Below, one piece after another: positions 7,532 to 11,973 of a stretch of 11,973 nt of DNA. Below the pieces are notes generated by a model that saw nothing but the letters and a program-made list of their open reading frames with translations, was not told the origin of the DNA and did no database searches. The stretch's first letter is position 1, and each line of letters opens with the position of its first letter. The translations under genes and the position numbers were made by a program. Source of the DNA: a bacterium (GTDB lineage Bacteria > Oederibacteriota > PGYV01 > DSBP01); the NCBI GenBank assembly GCA_011049465.1, contig DSBP01000348.1:1-11973 (forward strand), in the 5' to 3' direction.

Positions 7532-7552
7532 ATTCGTGATTCATGATTCGTA
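7532..7552. repeat. Short period-7 array
   Basis: Three heptads in a row: ATTCGTG, ATTCATG, ATTCGTA. They follow the end of the operon. The unit differs from the AAATT-core array at 307 and the GTTCAA-core array at 10088, but the period is the same. Confidence 0.45.
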
Positions 7553-7566
7553 TTCCTATTAACGAC

Positions 7567-7603
7567 TAAAACCCTTTAGGCGCGGTTTTAAGCTTTTTGT
7601 TTT
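7567..7603 (+). terminator. Probable operon terminator
   Basis: TAAAACC (7567-7573) pairs with GGTTTTA (7584-7590), and TTTTTGTTTT follows within a few bases (7594-7603). It lies 72 bases after the last operon stop codon. The stem is AT-rich, so termination may be partial. Confidence 0.5.
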
Positions 7604-7618
7604 GGGACTTTAAGCGTA

Positions 7619-7655
7619 CCTTCTCCCCTTGCGGGAGAGGGCCGGGGAGAGGGGG
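7619..7655. repeat. REP-like G/C-run repeat
   Basis: CTTCTCCC, loop CTTGC, GGGAGAGG (7620-7640) is an 8-bp stem with one G-T pair, followed by GGCCGGGGAGAGGGGG. This is the form of a widespread intergenic repeat in many bacterial genomes. It sits in the gene-free stretch 7496-7940. Confidence 0.5.
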
Positions 7656-7717
7656 CTTGGAAGTTTGCAGTTTGTTTCGGACAAGATTGATAACTGGCTA
7701 ATGAATCGCAGGGAAGG

Positions 7718-7752
7718 AGATAGGGGCGAAACCGTTTCACCCCCGCTTATCT
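7718..7752. repeat. Imperfect palindrome
   Basis: AGATA-GGGG-c-GAAAC faces GTTTC-a-CCCC-cgct-TATCT. Stem blocks are 7718-7726 and 7728-7732 against 7734-7743 and 7748-7752. There is no T-run. It may be a structured repeat in the spacer upstream of the RCC1 gene. Confidence 0.35.
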
Positions 7753-7825
7753 TTAAGGCCTGATACGACCGGTTGTGCTTCTTAAGGAGTGAAAAAATCC
7801 TGTTTTTATGGGGGTCTCGTTCATA

Positions 7826-7852
7826 CTTGAGGTTTCAGGCTGAAACCTCAAG
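7826..7852. repeat. Perfect 12-bp hairpin beside a XerC-type arm
   Basis: CTTGAGGTTTCA (7826-7837) is exactly complementary to TGAAACCTCAAG (7841-7852), with loop GGC. No T-run follows. Six bases after the stem comes TTATGCGAAAT (7858-7868), the same 11-mer found beside the palindromes of the ATPase cassette. Confidence 0.6.
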
Positions 7853-7857
7853 GCGGA

Positions 7858-7868
7858 TTATGCGAAAT
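7858..7868. other. XerC-type half site, copy 1
   Basis: TTATGCGAAAT, reverse complement ATTTCGCATAA, matches the XerC arm of proteobacterial dif and pdif sites. The bases on the other side of the expected 6-bp centre do not form a recognisable second arm, so this is at most a half site. It is in the same orientation as the copies at 8661 and 10019. Confidence 0.4.
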
Positions 7869-7880
7869 GCCATTTATTAA

Positions 7881-7909
7881 TTGTTTTTTTACTTCTGAAG
7901 GTGTATCAT
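7881..7909 (+). promoter_or_regulatory. Sigma-70-type promoter for the RCC1 gene
   Basis: TTGTTT (7881-7886), 17-bp spacer, TATCAT (7904-7909). A strong ribosome binding site, AGGAGGT (7929-7935), then lies 5 bases before the ATG at 7941. The complete start signals show the gene was meant to begin at 7941, upstream of the frameshift. Confidence 0.5.
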
Positions 7910-7940
7910 TGTATTGTAAAAATCACCCAGGAGGTACGGG

Positions 7941-8361
7941 ATGAAAAGGGTTATCCTTTTAGCAAGCGTTTTCATAGTTTTATTTGCGTTATTTTTTTTT
8001 CTGTACCAAACACAGAAGCCCGGCGGCAATAACCGATATTTCAACACCTACATCAGCAACTACTATTTATGCAACAAAAATATCGGGTGGTGGGGTGCAT
8101 AGTTTGGTGTTGAAGAGTGATGGGACATTGTGGGCGGCGGGGCATAATGGGCATGGGGAGCTTGGCACTGGGGAAAATGACAACAGGAATGAATTTGTAC
8201 AGGTGTTAAGCGGGGTAAGTGAGATAGCGGGTGGTTATGCTTATAGTTTTGCGTTGAAGAGTGACGGAACATTGTGGGCGGCGGGGTGGAATGAGTATGG
8301 CCAGCTCGGCACAGGGGATAATAACGACAGGAATGTTTGGACTCCTATATACGGACAGTAA
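7941..8361 (+). pseudogene. RCC1-repeat exported protein, frameshifted in a T9 tract and short
   Basis: The ATG at 7941 has a promoter and AGGAGGT. It encodes a signal-like N-terminus (MKRVILLASVFIVLFALFFF), then leaves frame at a run of nine T (7992-8000) and stops at 8100-8102. The other frame, open across 7984-8361, encodes two RCC1-type repeats (GGGVHSLVLKSDGTLWAAG and the related GGYAYSFALKSDGTLWAAG, each with an E/QLGTG turn) ending in NVWTPIYGQ. With eight T the two join in frame, placing a Cys at residue 21, perhaps a poor lipobox. RCC1 propellers normally have about seven blades, so even the repaired protein of about 139 residues is a fragment. The frameshift may be a sequencing error, a phase switch or true decay. 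A TTG at 7984 could give a 125-residue product but lacks a ribosome binding site. Confidence 0.7.
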
Positions 8362-8499
8362 AGAAAGGCAACTGTTGCACCTGCCCTTGCGGCCGGCCGC
8401 CGCTAAAGCGGGCTTTCCTCTTTCATCCTTCGGATTTCAGCGGACAAGCCGGCTTCAACCACCTCGCTTTGCTCAGCGTTTTCACCCTATCGGGCCGCG
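8304..8499 (+). repeat. 196-bp repeat, copy A (RCC1 gene 3' end plus downstream region)
   Basis: This block is repeated in the same orientation at 11674-11869 with equal length and roughly fifteen mismatches by eye. It covers the last 18 codons of the RCC1 frame, the stop codon, an imperfect hairpin (AAGGCA / TGCCCTT), a CCGCT-AA-AGCGG palindrome, and a tail ending CGGGCCGCG. Open frames across the tail are probably accidental. Confidence 0.8.
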
Positions 8500-8643
8500 T
8501 AGGGACGCTGGAAAATACCACCACAGGGCAGATAGACATAAACGCGGAGTATGGCCATTGAGCCCAATTCCTTTCCTCCTTGGGACGCGGAGAACAGAGT
8601 GAAGAGGGTGGAGGATTAAACTAAAGATAGGGAAGAGTGTAAA
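8500..8643. other. Gene-free spacer with a possible coding relic
   Basis: No supported gene. One frame ending in TGA at 8559-8561 reads GTLENTTTGQIDINAEYGH, which looks like a protein C-terminus, but nothing upstream in that frame is convincing. The remainder, including GGGACGCGGAGAACAGAGTG, shows no clear signal. Confidence 0.4.
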
Positions 8644-8671
8644 ATTTTGTATATTATACATTATGCGAAAT
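8644..8671 (-). other. dif-like Xer recombination site (left end of ATPase cassette)
   Basis: Read on the minus strand, the 28 bp fall into the 11+6+11 plan of a dif site: arm ATTTCGCATAA (8661-8671), centre TGTATA (8655-8660), second arm ATATACAAAAT (8644-8654). The two arms are imperfect inverted repeats (8 of 11 match). Against the E. coli dif site as I recall it, the centre is identical, the first arm matches at 8 of 11 and the second at 7 of 11. This is a sequence-based inference; XerC and XerD genes are not in the window. Confidence 0.55.
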
Positions 8672-8673
8672 TG

Positions 8674-8701
8674 CAATTTACTCAATCGACTGAGCAAATT
8701 G
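8674..8701. repeat. 28-bp near-palindrome, left copy
   Basis: Arms CAATTTACTCA and TGAGCAAATTG surround ATCGAC. The only two mismatches become G-U pairs in RNA of the minus strand, the strand of the ATPase gene. It is identical to 9982-10009, in the same orientation. It lies 2 bases from the dif-like site and 21 bases beyond the ATPase stop codon. Confidence 0.8.
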
Positions 8702-8722
8702 TATCATTGGTTTATAGCGGAG

Positions 8723-9946
8723 TTATGAAAATATTTTCTCCGGGTTTAAGAAAAACTGTTCGGCCTCAAGATACTTTATGTCCGTCAAACTTTCCCCCTT
8801 TTTAAGGGACACAACAACTTTTTCTGCATTTTTATACCTTTTAGCAAACACATCAAACGACACATGCGCCTTGCCGGGATAGCCGGATTTTACCTCAACA
8901 GCAATTATCCGTCTTCCCTTACTTAACACATAATCAACTTCAAAATTCCTTTCACGCCAATAAAACAATTCCCATCCCTCTTCCTGAGCCAGCCAGTACA
9001 GCCTGGAACCGACGGCATTTTCAAACAGCCGGCCCTTATAGGGCAGATCCCTGAAGGATTCCTTAAAAGTCCGGTTATTTACCACATTAATGATTGAATT
9101 ATCAAGCGAAAGTATTTTGGGACTGGAGCTTTTCTGTTTTATTCTGCTTCCGCTGAATTTATCAAGCGGCACAAGGAAAAAGGCATTTGCCATTAACCGA
9201 AGATAAAAAGCTATTGTCGTTGTATTTCCGGCATCTTGCAATTGTCCGAGCATTTTTTGATAACTGAATATTTCTGCGGGGTGATGAAGACACAGCGCAA
9301 ATGCCTGTCTTAATAAAGCGGGTTTTGTCACGGGATTCATAAGCAATACGTCTTTTGCTATTACCGTTTCAATTATGGCGTCTTTTATATATATTTGCCA
9401 TCTTTTTTCATTCTTCCTGATTTTTGCGGCGCCCGGATATCCCCCGTAATAGATATAATCATTCAGGGTGAATTTAAAAAATTCCCTGCATTCTTTAAAA
9501 GACCAGTGGCTATGCCTGTTGATTTCAAACCTTCCGGCGAGGCTTTCTGTCAAACCACGCTGCATTAATAATGATGACGACCCTAAAATTATTATTCTTA
9601 CCCTTACCTGTTCTCTTTCGTTCTTGTCATAAACATATTTTAACGTATTGCTCCATCCGGGTATTTTTTGTATTTCATCTATTATCAATAGTGTTTCTTT
9701 TTTTGTCTCTTTGGCGATTTTCACTGCGGCGTCATTTATTTCCACTATCCAGTTCCTGTTTTCCGCGCCGGGTGCGTCTGCGGTTTTATAAATAGCGGAG
9801 CCCTTCCAGTTTTTTTTGAGCTGTAATACAAGCGTTGTTTTCCCTGTTTGTCTCGGCCCAATTAAGGCCTGTATAAATCGCGGGCCTCTTTTTAATTTTT
9901 TGGCAAGCGCTTCAAATTGTTTTTTTCTCAAATAAGTTTTTATCAT
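8723..9946 (-). CDS. AAA_14 / DUF4143 ATPase
   Basis: A 407-residue protein of the large, mobile ATPase family combining an N-terminal AAA_14 domain with a C-terminal DUF4143 domain. The P-loop is GPRQTGKT (30-37), Walker B LLIIDEIQ (86-93, Asp90-Glu91), and a sensor-like ILGSSSLL follows. The C-terminal domain has the restriction-endonuclease-like pattern FEVDYVL then AVEVKSG (Glu336, Asp338, Glu351, Lys353). The biological role of these proteins is not settled. The ATG at 9946 lies where transcription should start and has no ribosome binding site, so it looks leaderless. The gene lies alone, opposite in direction to the operon, between two identical palindromes and two XerC-type arms, which suggests it arrived as a cassette. 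Confidence 0.92.
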   Translation of the reverse strand: MIKTYLRKKQFEALAKKLKRGPRFIQALIGPRQTGKTTLVLQLKKNWKGSAIYKTADAPGAENRNWIVEINDAAVKIAKETKKETLLIIDEIQKIPGWSNTLKYVYDKNEREQVRVRIIILGSSSLLMQRGLTESLAGRFEINRHSHWSFKECREFFKFTLNDYIYYGGYPGAAKIRKNEKRWQIYIKDAIIETVIAKDVLLMNPVTKPALLRQAFALCLHHPAEIFSYQKMLGQLQDAGNTTTIAFYLRLMANAFFLVPLDKFSGSRIKQKSSSPKILSLDNSIINVVNNRTFKESFRDLPYKGRLFENAVGSRLYWLAQEEGWELFYWRERNFEVDYVLSKGRRIIAVEVKSGYPGKAHVSFDVFAKRYKNAEKVVVSLKKGESLTDIKYLEAEQFFLNPEKIFS

Positions 9947-9952
9947 GTTTTA

Positions 9953-9981
9953 AGGCTATCACATCGCGTTTCTACTGTCAA
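9953..9981 (-). promoter_or_regulatory. Promoter of the first ATPase, abutting the palindrome
   Basis: On the minus strand: TTGACA (9981-9976), 17-bp spacer, TAGCCT (9958-9953), then TAAAAC and the ATG. The -35 box is perfect and directly adjoins the last base of the 28-bp palindrome. The -10 is weak. Six bases between -10 and ATG imply a leaderless message. Confidence 0.55.
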
Positions 9982-10009
9982 CAATTTACTCAATCGACTG
10001 AGCAAATTG
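9982..10009. repeat. 28-bp near-palindrome, right copy
   Basis: Identical to 8674-8701. On the ATPase strand it ends exactly at the -35 box, the usual place for an activator or repressor site. On the other side, 9 bases separate it from the XerC-type arm at 10019. Confidence 0.8.
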
Positions 10010-10018
10010 TAGTTCACA

Positions 10019-10029
10019 TTATGCGAAAT
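10019..10029. other. XerC-type half site, right end of ATPase cassette
   Basis: TTATGCGAAAT, identical to 8661-8671 and 7858-7868. With the three bases before it (ACA), 14 bases match the left end. The far arm that a full dif site needs (10002-10012) overlaps the palindrome and matches poorly. Confidence 0.45.
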
Positions 10030-10087
10030 CAGCTTGTTGACGGCGGCTAAAGGCGCGGTGACGACATATGATGGCTCGAAGAACAAG

Positions 10088-10219
10088 GTTCAAGGCTCAA
10101 AGTTCAATGTTCAAAGTTAAAGGCGGAAGGAACGAAGAGGCGTGAGTACCGGAACTGACGTCAAAAAATACCTGAGCGGGCCTTGTTCTACATTGACCAT
10201 TGAGCCTTTGACCATTGAG
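10088..10219. repeat. Heptad-bounded repeat element, copy 1
   Basis: It opens with five heptads (GTTCAAG, GCTCAAA, GTTCAAT, GTTCAAA, GTTAAAG; 10088-10122). A core follows with AAGGAACGAAGAGGCGTGAG and CTGACGTCAAA. It closes with heptads of roughly the opposite sense (CATTGAC, CATTGAG, CTTTGAC, CATTGAG; 10191-10219). GAACAAGG (10081-10088) and CCTTGTTC (10181-10188) are an inverted pair. A near-identical copy in the same orientation lies after the second ATPase. Confidence 0.75.
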
Positions 10220-10270
10220 CAGGAACCGTCCCTTTTCTGCTATGTTTGTGTAAATACCCCGTAAAAACAC

Positions 10271-10299
10271 TTGACAAAAAGTCCGACTATATGTAAACT
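10271..10299 (+). promoter_or_regulatory. Promoter of the second ATPase
   Basis: TTGACA (10271-10276), 17-bp spacer, TAAACT (10294-10299), then nine bases to the ATG at 10309. This again places transcription start at or very near the start codon. No ribosome binding site is present. Confidence 0.6.
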
Positions 10300-10308
10300 T
10301 ACATTACC

Positions 10309-11451
10309 ATGATAAAAAGAACATTCTGGTTAAGAAAAATAGACGAGTTGTTCAGAAAAAGAAGCGTTATCTGGCTGTATGGCGTAAGACGGGCAGGAAA
10401 GACCTTCCTGTGCAAAAGCGTGCCGGAGATACTTTACTTTGACTGCGAAATACCGGAAGTCCGGCGGCGCGTGGAGGATGAATCTTTCCTTAAAGGGGTA
10501 AAAGGCAGGACTGTCGCCCTGGATGAGATACACAAGCTGAATGACCCCGCGCAACTTCTGAAAATCGCGGCAGACCATTTTCCTGATGTCCGCATAATCG
10601 CCACAGGGTCATCTATCCTTGAGGCAAATAGGCGGTTCAAAGACACGCTTACCGGACGCAAGCATAACCTTCACCTGACGCCGGCCATAAGCGCTGATGT
10701 GGCTGATTTTAAGGCGGATCCTGATACCAGGTTTTTGCGCGGCGGGCTGCCGGATTTCATGGTTTCAAGCGGGGCCTCCCCCTTGGATTATAATGAATGG
10801 CTGGAATCATACTGGGCAAAGGACATCACAGGCATATTCAATGTGGAAAAAAAGGCGGCATACGTCAGGTTCATAGAACTCCTGTTTATAAACAGCGGAG
10901 GCATATTTGAAGCCACCAAATACGGCCGGATGTGCGAAGTTTCAAGGCCGACAATAAAGAATTATCTGGCCCTGTTGGAGGCAACATCCGTAATAACCGC
11001 AGTCAGGCCTTTCTCGGCCGGGAAAGCCAGGGAAATATCCGCGGCGCCGAAAATATACGGATTTGATACGGGGTTCATCGCTTTTTTCAGGGGATGGGAG
11101 TCGCTGAGGATGGAGGACTATGGATTAATCTGGGAGCACTTTGTCCTGAACGAGATACTGGCAAACATGCAGTCCTCCAGGATATGCTACTGGCGCGACA
11201 AGGACGGGCATGAAGTGGATTTTGTGTTGTACAGGAATTCACGGGAACCCGCAGCTATAGAGGTAAAATGGCAGGCTTCGTCCTTTGACGGCAAAAACCT
11301 GTCGGTGTTCAGAAAATACCATCCAAAGGGAAAAAATTACCTCATATCACATGATACCGCTGAAAAGCATGAAAGGACATTCCGCGGATTAAAAGTTACT
11401 ATGGCGGGTATTGAGGAGATAAAAGAGATTACCGGGGCGATGTGGACGTAG
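10309..11451 (+). CDS. AAA_14 / DUF4143 ATPase, second and divergent copy
   Basis: A 380-residue protein of the same family as the minus-strand ATPase but clearly a different lineage. The P-loop is YGVRRAGKT (24-32), Walker B TVALDEIHK (Asp72-Glu73), then ATGSS. The middle has GGLPDFM, a winged-helix-like VSRPTIKNYLALLEA, and GLIWEHFVLNEI. The nuclease-like core is CYWRDKDGHEVDFVLY then AIEVKW (Glu302, Asp304, Glu318, Lys320). This is the family's restriction-endonuclease-like fold; activity is not shown. The start has a strong promoter and appears leaderless. It is flanked by two direct copies of the heptad element, and no partner gene is nearby. Family role unresolved. Confidence 0.92.
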   Translation: MIKRTFWLRKIDELFRKRSVIWLYGVRRAGKTFLCKSVPEILYFDCEIPEVRRRVEDESFLKGVKGRTVALDEIHKLNDPAQLLKIAADHFPDVRIIATGSSILEANRRFKDTLTGRKHNLHLTPAISADVADFKADPDTRFLRGGLPDFMVSSGASPLDYNEWLESYWAKDITGIFNVEKKAAYVRFIELLFINSGGIFEATKYGRMCEVSRPTIKNYLALLEATSVITAVRPFSAGKAREISAAPKIYGFDTGFIAFFRGWESLRMEDYGLIWEHFVLNEILANMQSSRICYWRDKDGHEVDFVLYRNSREPAAIEVKWQASSFDGKNLSVFRKYHPKGKNYLISHDTAEKHERTFRGLKVTMAGIEEIKEITGAMWT

Positions 11452-11482
11452 CCGGGGTCAAGGGTAGGCGAACGAGAGCAGA

Positions 11483-11640
11483 GTTCAAAGCTCAAAGTTC
11501 AATGTTCAAAGTTAAAGGCGGAAGGAACGAAGAAGCGTGAGTACCGGAACTAACGTCAAAGAATACCTGCGCGGGCTTTGTTCTACATTTAATATTGAGC
11601 TTTTGACCATTGATCATTTATTTCACATTGAGCGTTGAGC
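11483..11640. repeat. Heptad-bounded repeat element, copy 2
   Basis: Five heptads (GTTCAAA, GCTCAAA, GTTCAAT, GTTCAAA, GTTAAAG; 11483-11517). The same core as copy 1 follows with about five differences in some 77 bases. The closing heptads are more degenerate (TATTGAG, CATTGAT, CATTGAG, CGTTGAG; to 11639). It begins 32 bases after the second ATPase's stop codon. Confidence 0.75.
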
Positions 11641-11674
11641 GCTTTGGTTTCCATCGCATTTAAAAACCCGATTG

Positions 11675-11731
11675 CTCGGCACAGGGGATAATAACAACAA
11701 GAATGTTTGGACTCCTGTATACGGACAATAA
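11675..11731 (+). pseudogene. RCC1 gene 3'-end remnant
   Basis: Eighteen codons reading LGTGDNNNKNVWTPVYGQ then TAA, matching the end of the RCC1 frame at 8361. The bases before it (ending TAAAAACCCGATT) are not RCC1-coding. There is no start codon or promoter, so it is a truncated relic. Confidence 0.7.
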
Positions 11732-11733
11732 AG

Positions 11734-11758
11734 AAAGGCAGCTGTTGCCACTGCCTTT
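11734..11758 (+). terminator. Hairpin after the RCC1 remnant
   Basis: AAAGGCAG (11734-11741) and CTGCCTTT (11751-11758) form a perfect 8-bp stem three bases after the stop. Only a short T-run is present, inside the stem. The equivalent in copy A is imperfect, so this may be the ancestral terminator of the RCC1 gene. Confidence 0.4.
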
Positions 11759-11869
11759 ATGGCTGGCCGCCGCTAAAGCGGGCTTTCCTCTTCCATCCTT
11801 CGGATTTCAGCGGACAAGCCGGCTTCAACCACTTCGCTTTGCTCAGCGTTTTCACCCTGTCGGGCCGCG

Positions 11870-11973
11870 GCAGGGAAAAACAGGGGTTGTGCAGCTTATG
11901 GGCATGCTGAAAAGCTAAAGTTAATGCGAGAAATACTGGCCTATATACGAGATTTGGGGGGTGGGTTGTACAC
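11870..11973. other. Window-end spacer
   Basis: No supported gene. The last 30 bases (ATTTGGGGGGTGGGTTGTACAC) resemble the start of the first RCC1 repeat near 8085-8100 and might begin another RCC1 gene beyond the window. The match is short. Confidence 0.25.

Larger units (their letters stand above)
11674..11869 (+). repeat. 196-bp repeat, copy B
   Basis: Direct copy of 8304-8499, about 92% identical by eye and without net indels. The sequences diverge at both ends. Here the upstream RCC1 coding region is absent, so this copy is only the 3' end and its downstream tail. Confidence 0.8.

Noticed and set aside
8261..8602. Open frames across the tail of repeat copy A (also 8337-8561)
   Set aside because: Out of frame with the RCC1 repeats, no start signals, and the same frames in copy B differ beyond the repeat. 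This is DNA-level repeat, not protein conservation.
8674..8701. Left palindrome as a rho-independent terminator for the ATPase
   Set aside because: No T-run follows on the minus strand, the stem is AT-rich, and the same sequence also sits at the promoter end.
9571..9795. Plus-strand open frame inside the first ATPase
   Set aside because: Antisense to a gene with intact Walker and DUF4143 motifs, with low-complexity hydrophobic composition.
8644..10029. Integron gene cassette with attC sites
   Set aside because: No GTTRRRY core sites or paired attC arms were seen. The 11+6+11 plan fits Xer sites better.
10088..10219. CRISPR array
   Set aside because: The units are 7-base tandem repeats without spacers, and no cas gene is present.
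11703..11918. Open frames across repeat copy B (also 11707-11910)
   Set aside because: Same reason as copy A: they merely cross the duplicated DNA and have no start signals.
11921..11934. Fourth XerC-type arm (TTAATGCGAGAAAT)
   Set aside because: Needs two inserted bases to match TTATGCGAAAT, so it is probably chance.

Overview
The window looks like a chromosomal segment of an uncultivated diderm (Gram-negative-type) bacterium of moderate GC. It carries a lipoprotein and a secreted protein with recognisable export signals. Arg AGG and Ile ATA codons are frequent, and genes start with ATG, TTG or GTG. Nothing fixes the phylum. The mix of RCC1-repeat proteins, DUF4143 ATPases and dispersed palindromic repeats is common in candidate phyla such as Goldbacteria, Elusimicrobiota or Omnitrophota, but that is an impression and not a call.

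Layout. (1) 1-544 is non-coding and repeat-rich. It holds period-7 AT-rich direct repeats, a roughly 210-bp element bounded by inverted repeats, a small REP-like hairpin, and a pair of inverted palindromic units with compensating base changes. (2) 545-7495 is a dense co-directional operon of housekeeping genes: acpS, fused nnrE-nnrD, two small envelope proteins, a membrane-anchored TPR protein, thiL, tsaE, tsaB, a four-helix membrane protein and a secreted protein. Genes overlap or lie within tens of bases, so translation is probably coupled. A likely terminator sits at 7567-7603. The recognisable products serve ACP activation, NAD(P)H repair, thiamine diphosphate synthesis and tRNA t6A synthesis. 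Five genes have no named function. (3) 7604-11973 is an accessory island. It contains a damaged RCC1-repeat gene (frameshifted in a T9 tract), two different AAA_14/DUF4143 ATPases, a second copy of the RCC1 gene's 3' end, and several classes of repeat.

The most interesting structure is around the first ATPase (8723-9946, minus strand). The gene lies between two identical 28-bp near-palindromes. Outside those lie identical 11-bp sequences matching the XerC half of bacterial dif sites; at the left end this half belongs to a full 28-bp dif-like site. The order arm / palindrome / gene / palindrome / arm resembles a very small element that uses the host XerC/XerD recombinase (IMEX or pdif-module style) with one ATPase gene as cargo. 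A third XerC-type arm lies at 7858. The second ATPase (10309-11451) is bracketed by two direct copies of a different, heptad-repeat-containing element. Both ATPase genes have a perfect TTGACA -35 box with a 17-bp spacer and a start codon at the predicted transcription start, so they look leaderless, unlike the operon genes, which mostly have clear ribosome binding sites.
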